A stretch of 64,000 bases of DNA, from assembly GCA_014360005.1 (NCBI GenBank), contig JACIYI010000010.1:32321-96320 (forward strand). The letters are read 5' to 3'. This document shows positions 1-8,104 of this stretch, piece after piece (positions within the stretch are counted from its first letter, which is position 1; each line of letters starts with the position of its first letter). The notes under the pieces were generated by a model, which worked only from the letters and a program-made list of their open reading frames with translations, did no database searches and was not told the origin of the DNA. Source of the stretch: Candidatus Aminicenantota bacterium (GTDB lineage: Bacteria > Acidobacteriota > Aminicenantia > Aminicenantales > Saccharicenantaceae). The translations under genes were made by a program, and so were the position numbers.

Positions 1-299
1 CCCGAAGCCCGGTCATAGGCAAAGGTCAGACCGAAAGCCAGCCTGGACCGGCCGGCATATTTGTAGCTCAGGATGAAGGCCCCGGGATATTTATTATCCA
101 CCTTGGTCGCCTGACCTATGGTAATGGTGATGACCAGGAGGTTGGTCAGGATATCAGCTATCTGGCTCGAAGTCACCAGGCCGTATCCGACTGAAAATTC
201 ATGCCGTTTTTGCTGTCCATATGAATAACTGACAAGAGAAAAGGTTAAAGCCAAAACCAGAATCAATACCATCAGGGATTTCATCCTTTGATAACCCAT
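1..299 (-). CDS. Partial secreted/outer-membrane protein, N-terminus only
   Basis: The reading frame begins at an ATG at 299 and runs off the window at position 1, giving 99 codons. An AAGGAG ribosome site lies 6-7 nt upstream. The first ~30 residues form a signal peptide: a short charged start (MGYQRMK), a hydrophobic run (LMVLILVLALTFSLVS) and a Gly-Gln cleavage zone. The mature part alternates hydrophobic and polar residues (EFSVGYG, FILSYKY, LAFGLTFAYD), as beta strands of an outer-membrane barrel do. The family is not recognised because most of the protein is missing. Function unknown; envelope location is inferred. Confidence 0.7.
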   Translation of the reverse strand, partial: MGYQRMKSLMVLILVLALTFSLVSYSYGQQKRHEFSVGYGLVTSSQIADILTNLLVITITIGQATKVDNKYPGAFILSYKYAGRSRLAFGLTFAYDRAS

Positions 300-328
300 T
301 TTTTCTCCTTAAAAAAATAACTTCGATT

Positions 329-358
329 TAAATACCAGAAAAAGATGATTGGTGACAA
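329..358 (-). promoter_or_regulatory. Candidate promoter for the partial envelope gene
   Basis: On the minus strand TTGTCA (353-358) and TATTTA (329-334) are separated by 18 bp and lie about 30 bp upstream of the ATG at 299. The fit to the sigma70 consensus is moderate. The rest of the 300-493 gap is AT-rich and shows no other clear signal. Confidence 0.35.
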
Positions 359-493
359 CTAATTTAGTCGTCCAATTAATTTATTATTAATCTGTCTTTT
401 TTTATCAGCTGAGGTCAGGCCTGGATGGAAGTATGGAGTACCAGTTCTTGGCCTTCAGACAAAACAAACTGCAGTCTTATTTTCTAAGCCGGG

Positions 494-2821
494 CTACAAC
501 TCTTTAAGCCCGGAACTGACCAGTTTTCTCATAAAACGCACGGCCTGGTCGCAGCTACGGAAAACCGGCAGACCCGACTTTTCCAGGTGCTCGGCCAGCG
601 GGTCATACCATCGGCCGGCATCTATGTTGACCACCAGCGGTTTGTCGGTGCTCCGGAAAATTGACACCAGCCGCCCGGCCAGGCTGTCTTCAGAAAAAAT
701 GTTCTCGCGGTGCCGGTCACCCGGGGGCAGGGTCTGGAGGGCAGCGGTCATGGGCACACAGGAAATTACCGCGCAATCAATCCGCCGGTCCTGGAGCAGG
801 GCTTCCACACAGCCACAGAAGGTGGCGTCATCAGCCATCGGGGTGACATCCAGCGGGTTGTGAACATCCTGAAGACGGTCAATACCCAGCGGCTGCAGGA
901 TTTTCATAATCCTGGCCACGGTTTCCTCAGAGAATTGCTCCAGCAGAAGTTCCCCGTCCTCACCTTTCAGATTATCGGCCATGATAACCGACTCAAACCC
1001 GGCATTGGACATCAGACCCACCCGCCGGCCAGCTATTTTTTTCCCTTGAAGCAGAATCAGGGCCTTGACCAGGTTCTCAAATTCCTCAATGGTCTCGGCC
1101 ACGATGGCTCCGGCCTGTCTCAGTAGACTTCGCCCGACGGCGTAATCCCCGGCCACTGAAGCCGTGTGGCTGGCTGTGGCCTTCCGTCCTTCAGGACTGC
1201 GGCCGGACTTATAAACCACCAGCCTTTTGCCGGCCCGCACTGTTTCTCGGGCCGCCTGCAGGAAGCGCCAGCCATCACCCGGCCTGAAGCCCTCGGCATA
1301 GACAGCTACCAGCCTGACTTCCGGCCGGCCTTGGAGATAGGTCAGGTAATCGCCCAGGGTCAGGTCGAGCTGGTTACCGACCGAGATGGCATAGACTGGC
1401 TCAAAACGGTCCTGCTTGCTCATCCGGGACAGCATGAAGGCCCCGCTCTGGCTGACAATGGCCAGTCCGGCCGGCAGCCCGCCGGGCTTGCGGAATTTAT
1501 ATTCAGGAATAAAGGTGCTGTCGTATTTCCCCGGAGCCGAGATAATTCCCAGACAGTTCCCACCGTTCACCACCGGAGCCGGCCTCTCGGCCTGGCGCCT
1601 GGTTCTAATCAGACTCCGGATGTCATCTTCAATGCTCTGGGTGCCCGATTTTTCCCCCAGCCCGCCGGCTATGACTATAACCGAGCGGGCCTTTTCCAGC
1701 TCCACCAGGTCCTTCATTACCGGATAAACCATCTCCGCCCCCAGGGTCAGGATAAACAGGTCGACTGTTTCCGGCAGCTCGGCCACTGAAGGGACACAGC
1801 GGCAACCCTCAAGGCTTTCCAGCCCGGGCTTAATCACATAAATTTTTTCCCTGGGAAAACCGTTCTGGATAACATTGTTCAGAATGATGTGACCGACGTT
1901 CATTTTTTCTGAAACGCCGATGATGGCCAGGCTCTTCGGTTCCAGCAGTTGCTGGATCTGGGGCACCGGCCTCCCGCCCGCTTCCATCTTATCCCGGGAA
2001 AAACGACACAGACCATCCAGGGGAATCAACCGGCCCTGCCTGATGACCAGTGGGTTGACTTCGAGCTCCTCCAGGGTGAAGGGCAACCGCCGGTCAAAAG
2101 GAGAAAAATCGCGGGCCAGTTTCTGGAAAATTCCGATGGCCTGGAGCAGGGTTTCGGGCTTGACCAGCGCCTGGCGGCCGCGGAATTTTCTGGCAATTTT
2201 CCCGAAGACAGCCACCGCTTCCAGTTCTCTTGCGGTCTTCCTGCGGTTCAGGCCTGAGGGCGGGAGAATGGCCAGGCTGTGACCTTCTTTGAGGTGGGCG
2301 TTCAGAAATTCCACTTCCAGGCCACCGCCGCCAAAAGTGATGATTGGTCCGAAATCCCTGGAAACTCTCAGACCCAGGAGAAGTTCTGAGCCCAGACCGG
2401 CCTGCTCGTAAGAGACCAGCTCGGCCACCAGCACTCCCTGAATGGAGTCAGCCACCGCAGTCGCTGAGAGCCGGCCCTGGCCAAAAACCCGGCTGTACCT
2501 GGCCGGGATTTCAGCATACATTTTATTAACGGCCGCTTTTACTTCCCTGAGAGAAGCCCTGACTATGGTCACCCCGCCCACATCTGACTTATGAAGAATC
2601 AGCGGAGAAACAATTTTCACCACCACCCGCTCCGTTCCCAGCTTCTTCAAGCTGGAGGCCGCCAGTGGTTTGTCTTTGGGCCAGAAGATATGTCGCGGTA
2701 CCGGCAAGCCATAAGCTCCGAGCAACCGGTAGACTTCCGGTTCCAGCAAGAAATAGCGACCCGTACTTTCAGCTTTCTCCAGGATGGACTGGACTATTTT
2801 TGGCTGGTTTTTCATACCCAT
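494..2821 (-). CDS. Acyl-CoA synthetase (ADP-forming), fused beta-alpha subunits
   Basis: This 775-residue protein belongs to the NDP-forming acyl-CoA synthetase (ACD) family, which makes ATP from acyl-CoA, ADP and phosphate. The N-terminal ~270 residues are the ATP-grasp (beta) half, with the conserved ILHKSDVGGV loop (His77). From ~295 the alpha half follows: a CoA-binding Rossmann part starting SLAIIGVSE and a ligase part with the phosphohistidine loop SHTASVAG (His552). The order beta then alpha is one of the known fusion arrangements. The gene lies 39 nt after iorB and on the same strand, so its likely substrates are the aryl-acetyl-CoA products of IorAB; this is inference, since the acyl pocket cannot be read by eye. 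ATG at 2821 follows a GGGGG-type ribosome site; a second ATG at 2815 is also possible. Confidence 0.9.
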   Translation of the reverse strand: MGMKNQPKIVQSILEKAESTGRYFLLEPEVYRLLGAYGLPVPRHIFWPKDKPLAASSLKKLGTERVVVKIVSPLILHKSDVGGVTIVRASLREVKAAVNKMYAEIPARYSRVFGQGRLSATAVADSIQGVLVAELVSYEQAGLGSELLLGLRVSRDFGPIITFGGGGLEVEFLNAHLKEGHSLAILPPSGLNRRKTARELEAVAVFGKIARKFRGRQALVKPETLLQAIGIFQKLARDFSPFDRRLPFTLEELEVNPLVIRQGRLIPLDGLCRFSRDKMEAGGRPVPQIQQLLEPKSLAIIGVSEKMNVGHIILNNVIQNGFPREKIYVIKPGLESLEGCRCVPSVAELPETVDLFILTLGAEMVYPVMKDLVELEKARSVIVIAGGLGEKSGTQSIEDDIRSLIRTRRQAERPAPVVNGGNCLGIISAPGKYDSTFIPEYKFRKPGGLPAGLAIVSQSGAFMLSRMSKQDRFEPVYAISVGNQLDLTLGDYLTYLQGRPEVRLVAVYAEGFRPGDGWRFLQAARETVRAGKRLVVYKSGRSPEGRKATASHTASVAGDYAVGRSLLRQAGAIVAETIEEFENLVKALILLQGKKIAGRRVGLMSNAGFESVIMADNLKGEDGELLLEQFSEETVARIMKILQPLGIDRLQDVHNPLDVTPMADDATFCGCVEALLQDRRIDCAVISCVPMTAALQTLPPGDRHRENIFSEDSLAGRLVSIFRSTDKPLVVNIDAGRWYDPLAEHLEKSGLPVFRSCDQAVRFMRKLVSSGLKEL

Positions 2822-2860
2822 ACCCCCTGTCCTGTTTGGCCACGGGAATCGCAGATGGAT

Positions 2861-3445
2861 TTACCGGCCGCCGGCCCGGGCCGCCTGTCGCCCGAGGTCG
2901 AAGGCCCTGAGATTGGTCCGGACAATCTGCGGACCGCGTTTTTCGAACAGGACCTGAATGTATTTTTTAAGTGAATCTTCTTGGAGAGGCAGGAAGAGGG
3001 AAGCGGCACCAAGCATGACCATGTTCTGAGCCCGGACACTGCCCGCTTCCCGGGCCAGTTTGTCGGAATCGATCAGCACCTGGACCGGAGCTTTTTTAAT
3101 CTCCCGGAAAACTTCTTCCAGCACTGGATAATCGGAAATATTGGTGTAGGGAGTGCTACTGGAAACTACTGCCCCGTCGGGCTTCAGATATTCAAAATAG
3201 CGCAAGGTCTCCAGCGGCTCGACACTCAGAATCATGTCAGCCTGCCCCAGAGGAATAAGGTCGCTGTAAATATGAGAATCGGCCAGGCGGAGATGCGATT
3301 GAACCGCTCCCCCCCTCTGAGACATCCCGTGAACCTCGGCCTGCTTGAAAAACAGGCCTTCCTCCAGAGCCGCATTATCAATAACGAAGGCGATTGACAG
3401 AATACCCTGTCCGCCGACTCCAGCCAGGATGATATCGTATTTCAT
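2861..3445 (-). CDS. iorB: Indolepyruvate oxidoreductase subunit beta
   Basis: IorB (194 aa) is the gamma-type subunit of the 2-oxoacid:ferredoxin oxidoreductase family. Together with IorA it oxidatively decarboxylates aryl-pyruvates (indole-, phenyl- and hydroxyphenyl-pyruvate) to aryl-acetyl-CoA. The N-terminal glycine motif AGVGGQGILS and the block HGMSQRGGAVQSHLR are hallmarks of the family. The ATG at 3445 was chosen because it has AAGGAG about 7 nt upstream and gives the standard MKYDIILAG start; the longer upstream frame lies inside iorA. Only 2 nt separate it from the iorA stop, so the two are probably translationally coupled. Confidence 0.93.
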   Translation of the reverse strand: MKYDIILAGVGGQGILSIAFVIDNAALEEGLFFKQAEVHGMSQRGGAVQSHLRLADSHIYSDLIPLGQADMILSVEPLETLRYFEYLKPDGAVVSSSTPYTNISDYPVLEEVFREIKKAPVQVLIDSDKLAREAGSVRAQNMVMLGAASLFLPLQEDSLKKYIQVLFEKRGPQIVRTNLRAFDLGRQAARAGGR

Positions 3446-3447
3446 CT

Positions 3448-5046
3448 TTAACTCCTTTTCTTTTCGCCTACGATCTGGATGCATTCCCTTCGGGCGATGA
3501 TGACCGAAAGTCCGCGGTAGGCCAGCTCTTCCTTGATTATCCTGACGTTTTCCTGGTGATTCTTGGGCAGGGGCACGATTATCCTGATGTGATTCTGGTC
3601 AACTCCCAGCCCGGCCACCAGACGGTCAAGGGGCTCACCGGTGCCAAAGCTGGGCTGAGTACCGGTCATGGCCACCGTGCCGTTGTCCAGGATGATGACG
3701 GTCATCCCGGTTTTGGAAGCAACAGCATCCAGCAGCGGGGTTATCCCGGAATGAGCGAAGGTGGAATCGCCAATAACTGCTACCGAGGGGTGGATACCGG
3801 CTTCAGACCCACCCTTGGCCATGGAGACACTGGCCCCCATGCAGACGCAGGTCTGGATGGCGTTGTAGGGAGGAAGAGCCCCCAGGGTGTAGCAACCGAT
3901 ATCGGAGAAGACGACGGGCCGGGGAAAATCCTTCAGAGCTTCGTTCAGAGCTTTATAAGTATCGGCGTGAGGACAGCCAACGCATAACTGGGGCGGTCTT
4001 CCCGCCAGCTTGAAATCTCCGAGTTTGAGTCCGGCCCTTTCTGGCAGTCCCAGAGCCCTGGCCACCAGGTCGGGGGTCAGCTCGCCACTGGCCGGCAGAC
4101 TGCCGTCCAGTTTGCCCCGGATGGTTTTTCCGGGAATCCCGGTAACCCCGCGGATAAACCTTTCGATGAAGGGATAACCTTCCTCGATGACCAGGAGTTC
4201 GTCCACTCGCTCAATCAGCTGGCGCAATTTATTCATCGGGAAAGGATAGCTCGAAACTTTAAGGTAAGAGGGCTCGTCCGGGAGCCAGGCCACCACTTCC
4301 TTGAAATAATTGAAGGCGATACCGGAAACCACCACCCCCAGCCGGCCGCCGGCCTGGTTGAGCACCAGCTGATTATAAGGAGTATTTTCCGAGTAAGCCA
4401 GGAGTTCTTTCTGCCGGTCAAGCAAAATCTTGAAGCGGCGCCGGGCATTCCCGGGAAGCAGGGTCCAGTCTTGCCAGGCTCCGAATTCCAGGCCCTGGTT
4501 TTGTTCCCGGGGTTCGGCCGGCTTGACCGAAGACCGGCTGTGGGCCAGTCTGGTCACCAGACGTATCATGACCGGAATCCTGAACTTTTCCGACAGGTCG
4601 AAGGCTTCCCGGGTCATGTCGTAGGCTTCCTGATGGCTGGTTGGTTCCAGGCACAGAATCCGGGCAAAATCGGCATAATAACGGCTGTCCTGTTCATCCT
4701 GGGAGGAGTGCATGCCCGGGTCGTCGGCCACCACTACCACCAGGCCACCGTTAGCCCCGGTGATGGCGGAATTGATAAAAGGGTCAGCAGCTACGTTGAG
4801 TCCAACGTGCTTGAAAGAGATCATGGCCCTTTTACCGGCAAAGGAAACGCCCAGGGCTTCCTCGCAGGCCACCTTCTCGTTGACGCACCACTTGGCTGTG
4901 TATTTCCGGCCGCCCTCGGAATTTTTGATCAGGAACTCCATGATTTCCGAGGCCGGGGTTCCAGGATAGGAATAGGCAGCCGTCAGGCCGGCCTGGACGG
5001 CGGCCAGGGCCACGGCTTCATCGCCGAGGAGAACAATTTTTTCCAT
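3448..5046 (-). CDS. iorA: Indolepyruvate oxidoreductase subunit alpha, lacking the C-terminal ferredoxin domain
   Basis: IorA (532 aa) is the thiamine diphosphate-binding catalytic subunit. The N-terminal pyrimidine-binding half begins at once with LGDEAVALAAVQAG and contains SYPGTPASE. The C-terminal half has the TPP/Mg motif, starting at GDSTFAHSG and ending at the Asn of ILDNGTVAMTG, plus CVGCPHADTY. Well-known IorA proteins are about 600-650 aa and end in a domain with two [4Fe-4S] Cys clusters. Here the protein stops just after SVIIARRECIQIV with the tail GEKKRS, so that domain is absent. iorB begins 2 nt later, so a simple frameshift is unlikely. Start ATG at 5046 has an AAAGGAA ribosome site. 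How electrons leave the enzyme is an open question. Confidence 0.92.
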   Translation of the reverse strand: MEKIVLLGDEAVALAAVQAGLTAAYSYPGTPASEIMEFLIKNSEGGRKYTAKWCVNEKVACEEALGVSFAGKRAMISFKHVGLNVAADPFINSAITGANGGLVVVVADDPGMHSSQDEQDSRYYADFARILCLEPTSHQEAYDMTREAFDLSEKFRIPVMIRLVTRLAHSRSSVKPAEPREQNQGLEFGAWQDWTLLPGNARRRFKILLDRQKELLAYSENTPYNQLVLNQAGGRLGVVVSGIAFNYFKEVVAWLPDEPSYLKVSSYPFPMNKLRQLIERVDELLVIEEGYPFIERFIRGVTGIPGKTIRGKLDGSLPASGELTPDLVARALGLPERAGLKLGDFKLAGRPPQLCVGCPHADTYKALNEALKDFPRPVVFSDIGCYTLGALPPYNAIQTCVCMGASVSMAKGGSEAGIHPSVAVIGDSTFAHSGITPLLDAVASKTGMTVIILDNGTVAMTGTQPSFGTGEPLDRLVAGLGVDQNHIRIIVPLPKNHQENVRIIKEELAYRGLSVIIARRECIQIVGEKKRS

Positions 5047-5094
5047 GGTATAATTCCTTTAATTAATTTTAATTTACCGACGGAATTAGTTTTT

Positions 5095-5124
5095 AGCATA
5101 CAATTTAACTCTGAAAGCTGTCAA
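5095..5124 (-). promoter_or_regulatory. Promoter of iorAB-acd
   Basis: On the minus strand a perfect -35 TTGACA (5119-5124) and TATGCT (5095-5100) are 18 bp apart, about 50 bp upstream of the iorA ATG. It faces away from the rrf2 promoter, and the palindrome at 5141-5176 lies just upstream of this -35. Confidence 0.65.
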
Positions 5125-5130
5125 GAACAT

Positions 5131-5159
5131 TTGATTTGCCTAATCTCTACTATTCCTAT
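5131..5159 (+). promoter_or_regulatory. Candidate promoter of the rrf2-resB-ccsA unit
   Basis: TTGATT (5131-5136) and TCCTAT (5154-5159) are spaced by 17 bp, upstream of the ATG at 5230. The -10 match is weak, but it is the best candidate in the gap and it overlaps the palindrome described at 5141-5176. Confidence 0.4.
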
Positions 5160-5176
5160 AGAATTATAGTAGATTA
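5141..5176. promoter_or_regulatory. Palindromic operator candidate between divergent promoters
   Basis: CTACTAT (5147-5153) and ATAGTAG (5166-5172) are perfect inverted arms. They extend outward to TAATC (5141-5145) and GATTA (5172-5176) with a two-base offset, and inward as ATTC/GAAT. The site covers the presumed -10 of the rrf2 promoter and lies ~17 bp behind the iorA -35. Rrf2-family proteins bind such dyads as dimers, so autoregulation and control of iorAB is a reasonable inference. Confidence 0.5.
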
Positions 5177-5229
5177 ACAGGTGGTCTGAAGCTAGCCGTT
5201 ATCTGGGACTGACCTGGAAGGAGAGAGAG

Positions 5230-5682
5230 ATGTTCAGGATTTCAACCAAAGGCCGCTACGGAACCAGGTTGATGCTCAACCTGGCTCTCCATTACCCGGA
5301 AACCTTTCCGGCCCGTTCGCTCAAAGAAGTGGCCGAGGAAGAGGACATTTCGATTCGTTACCTGGAGCAGATAATCATCCCCCTCCGGGATCACCGGCTG
5401 GTAAAAAGCCTGCGGGGAGCCGGCGGCGGCTACACCCTGGCCCGACCCCCGGCCGCCATCAAGTTGAGCGAGGTGCTGCAGGCGGTGGAAGGAAATTGCT
5501 GTCTGGTGGAATGCGTGGAAGATAAGAATATCTGCCCCCGGTCCTCCTACTGTGCCGCCCACGAAATCTGGAAAGAAGGCACCCGGGTGATGAAGACTTA
5601 TTTTGATTCGGTCAGCCTGCAGGATATGGTCAAAATAGCCGAGAAAAAAAGCCGGAGGAAGCCGAAGGGGCCGAAGGGCTGA
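5230..5682 (+). CDS. Rrf2/IscR-family transcriptional regulator with cluster cysteines
   Basis: A 150-residue Rrf2 protein. The N-terminal winged helix starts MFRISTKGRYGTRLML and includes SIRYLEQII and the wing GAGGGYTLARPP, all typical of the family. The C-terminal half has C95, C102 and C108 in a CX6CX5C pattern, close to the CX5CX5C that holds a [2Fe-2S] cluster in IscR, plus C90 and C91. Loss or change of the cluster would alter DNA binding (family knowledge). The ATG at 5230 follows GGAGAGAGAG. It is 15 nt ahead of resB and divergent from iorA, so it may tie both units to iron-sulfur or redox status. It is not next to isc/suf genes here, so it need not be the housekeeping IscR. Confidence 0.88.
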   Translation: MFRISTKGRYGTRLMLNLALHYPETFPARSLKEVAEEEDISIRYLEQIIIPLRDHRLVKSLRGAGGGYTLARPPAAIKLSEVLQAVEGNCCLVECVEDKNICPRSSYCAAHEIWKEGTRVMKTYFDSVSLQDMVKIAEKKSRRKPKGPKG

Positions 5683-5697
5683 AGGGTAAGAAGGGAG

Positions 5698-7032
5698 ATG
5701 GCCCGCGCCTGGAGATTTCTATCATCCTTACAACTGGCTATAGTCTTACTGATTCTTATTATTATTTTATCGATAATCGGCACCTTGATTCCCCAGGAGC
5801 AAGCCCCGGATTTTTACAGGCAATACCTACCCAGGCTGGCCGGGCTGGTCAGCTTTCTTCAGTTTGACCATCTCTACCGCTCTCCCCTGTTTCTTAGCCT
5901 GGTCTTCTTATTTCTGCTGAACCTGTTCTTCTGCTCGGTCAAACAGTTACCAGCCAGGTTCAAGAGACTTAAGGCCCGGGCCGATGAAAAGTGGGATTAC
6001 GGGGCCAGTCAGCTCGATAAGAAAGCAAGCCTGAAGTTAGGCGAATGGCTTGAAAATAACCCGCTCCAGCTGGTCTCCCTTTTTCGGCAGCATGGCTACC
6101 GGGTCCGACTGGAACAGCAGGCGGAGCAAAAATCATTGCTGGCCCGGAAGGGACTGCTGGGCCTGTTCGGGCCTGAGCTGGTTCACCTGGGACTGATTAT
6201 CATCATCGCCGGGGGGCTGGCCTCGGCTATTTTCAGCCAGCGCCTGACCCTGGCTCTGGTAGAAGGCCAGTCGGAACAGGTCGCCGGTCACAGCTTCTCC
6301 CTGCGCCTCGACAGGTTCACCACTGAATTTTATCCTGATGGTTCGGTCAAGGACTGGAAAAGCCTGGTGGCCGTCATCAAAAACGGACAGGTTTGCCGCC
6401 AGCAGGTAATTGAAGTCAATCATCCGCTAAAATACGACCGCTGGCACATCTTCCAGGTAAGCTATGGCCAGGACTGGGACCGAGCGCTTGTGGAGCTCGA
6501 AGTCAACCTGGGAAGCAGTCCAGCCAGGACCATCCAGGTTGAAACCGGAGAAAGCGCCCCTATCCAGAACGGCCTTCAGCTCCGGCTTATATCTTTCCTG
6601 CCCGACTTCCAGCTGGATGCCAGCGGCCAGGCCTTCAGCCGGTCGCCACAACCGGCCAACCCGGCTGCCCTGCTGGAAATTACCGAAGGAGGCCGGGCTG
6701 TTTTTAGCGGCTGGGTTTTCTACCGCTATCCGGAGTTAAAACACTACCGGCGCCAGAGCCGGAACGACCTGGACGTCCGCCTCAAGAACTTTGAGGCTCC
6801 GCCCTTTTCGGTTCTGGAAGTTTCTTCTGACCCGGGAACCGGGCTGGTCTGGCTGGGTTCAGCCCTGCTGGTCCTGGGTCTGCTAGCCGCTTTCTATTTT
6901 CCCTACCGGGAAGTTCGGCTGGTCCACCGGGCTGGTCAGCCGCCGACTTTCCTGGTTTATGCCAGGAAAAATCAGGAGGCTTTCTGGCAGGAAATTAAAA
7001 ATCTCCTGGGGTTAAAAAATAAAAAGGAATAG
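5698..7032 (+). CDS. resB: Cytochrome c biogenesis protein ResB (Ccs1)
   Basis: This 444-residue protein is the ResB/Ccs1 half of the System II cytochrome c synthase, which delivers heme and apocytochrome to the outer face of the inner membrane. It has the expected topology: two N-terminal membrane segments (LAIVLLILIIILSIIGTLIP and LFLSLVFLFLLNLFF), a third near residue 165 (LVHLGLIIIIAGGLAS), a long extracytoplasmic domain, and a last segment near 385 (LVWLGSALLVLGLLAAF). NHPLKYDRWHIFQVSYG inside the large domain is characteristic of ResB. It lies 15 nt after rrf2 and 3 nt before ccsA. Confidence 0.93.
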   Translation: MARAWRFLSSLQLAIVLLILIIILSIIGTLIPQEQAPDFYRQYLPRLAGLVSFLQFDHLYRSPLFLSLVFLFLLNLFFCSVKQLPARFKRLKARADEKWDYGASQLDKKASLKLGEWLENNPLQLVSLFRQHGYRVRLEQQAEQKSLLARKGLLGLFGPELVHLGLIIIIAGGLASAIFSQRLTLALVEGQSEQVAGHSFSLRLDRFTTEFYPDGSVKDWKSLVAVIKNGQVCRQQVIEVNHPLKYDRWHIFQVSYGQDWDRALVELEVNLGSSPARTIQVETGESAPIQNGLQLRLISFLPDFQLDASGQAFSRSPQPANPAALLEITEGGRAVFSGWVFYRYPELKHYRRQSRNDLDVRLKNFEAPPFSVLEVSSDPGTGLVWLGSALLVLGLLAAFYFPYREVRLVHRAGQPPTFLVYARKNQEAFWQEIKNLLGLKNKKE

Positions 7033-7035
7033 AAG

Positions 7036-7848
7036 ATGAATGAGTTTGGGCTGTTGCTCATGGCTTTTGGGATTTACCTGCTGGTGATGCTCTCCGGCTT
7101 TGTTTCTTTTTTCAAGCCCAGCCAGAAAATCAACCGCTTTTCCTATTACCTGGCCCTGGTCGGTCTGATTCTTCATAGTTTGTCGCTGCTGGTCCGGACG
7201 GTCCAGAGCCGGCAGGCCCCTTTTACCAGCATGTACGAATCCATAAGTTTCCTGGCCTGGGGCTGTGTCCTGGCGGTTATTATTTTTGAGCGCAAGTACC
7301 GGCTGGAAAAAACCGGTCCCTACCTGTGGCTGGTGATCGTGGCCCTGATGGCCCTGGCTTCATCGCCGGCCCTGCCTAAAGAAGTAAGACCGCTGGTTCC
7401 GGCTCTCCAGAGCTACTGGCTCTGGCTCCACGTCTCGGTGACGCTGCTGGGCGAGGCTTTTCTGGCGGTGGCTTTTGTGGCCAGCCTGCTTTACCTGCTC
7501 AGCGGGGAGAAGGCAGGGGGCCAGAATGAAGCCGCAGCCCGGAAAGAAAAACTGGACCAGATAGCCTACCGGGCCGTGGCTGTGGGCTTCCCGCTTTTTA
7601 CCCTCGGAGCCATGGTGTTCGGCATGATCTGGGCCAGCAAGGCCTGGGGACGTTACTGGGGCTGGGACCCCAAGGAAGTCTGGTCCCTGATAACCTGGCT
7701 GTTCTATGCCCTGTATCTTCATACTCGCTTGGTTTACGGCTGGAAGGGTAAGAAATCGGCCTTGATAGCGGTGCTGGGGTTCCTGGCCGCCCTCTTCACT
7801 TTCTTCGGGGTTAACTACCTGCTGAGTGGACTCCACAGCTACACCTGA
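7036..7848 (+). CDS. ccsA: Cytochrome c biogenesis protein CcsA/ResC
   Basis: CcsA (270 aa) is the heme-handling partner of ResB in System II. The signature WWD-type motif WGRYWGWDPKEVW is near residue 210, followed by HTRL; conserved membrane histidines are seen in WLWLHVSVTLLGE and SGLHSY. About eight hydrophobic segments are visible. The gene starts 3 nt after resB, so the two are one transcription unit. Their presence implies that the organism makes c-type cytochromes, although none is encoded in the window. The following 256 bp to folD (convergent) contain only the small hairpin at 7938-7961. Confidence 0.93.
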   Translation: MNEFGLLLMAFGIYLLVMLSGFVSFFKPSQKINRFSYYLALVGLILHSLSLLVRTVQSRQAPFTSMYESISFLAWGCVLAVIIFERKYRLEKTGPYLWLVIVALMALASSPALPKEVRPLVPALQSYWLWLHVSVTLLGEAFLAVAFVASLLYLLSGEKAGGQNEAAARKEKLDQIAYRAVAVGFPLFTLGAMVFGMIWASKAWGRYWGWDPKEVWSLITWLFYALYLHTRLVYGWKGKKSALIAVLGFLAALFTFFGVNYLLSGLHSYT

Positions 7849-7937
7849 ATCCAGGCCGGCCGCCCGGTAGCGACTCTTTTAGGAAAAGTTATGGCCAAAA
7901 CGATAGCGGCTGGTCCTGCCTTCTTCCCGCCCGAATG

Positions 7938-7961
7938 ATATATGAAAGAATATTCATATAT
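7938..7961. repeat. Perfect 9-bp AT-rich inverted repeat
   Basis: ATATATGAA (7938-7946) and TTCATATAT (7953-7961) flank a 6-nt loop in the gap between the convergent ccsA and folD genes. No T-run follows on either strand, so it is not a standard intrinsic terminator. The role is unknown; a weak transcription boundary or protein site is possible. Confidence 0.45.
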
Positions 7962-8104
7962 TCTGGAAGCCGCGCCTGAACCCGATAAAACCCGGCCTTA
8001 AGAGAATTATCCGGCCGAGCCGGCGGTCTGGGCAGCCCAGATTATATTAAGGCTTGTTAAATTGTTCGCTTAAGAACAGCTATTACCCACCGCCGGACTG
8101 CGAC

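Noticed and set aside
3556..3987. Long plus-strand frames within iorA and other large genes
   Set aside because: They are antisense shadows of strongly conserved genes, without ribosome sites or recognisable proteins. The same holds for shadows opposite acd, the S9 gene and the ribosomal genes.
7938..7961. Intrinsic terminator between ccsA and folD
   Set aside because: The hairpin is AT-rich and not followed by T-runs on either strand.
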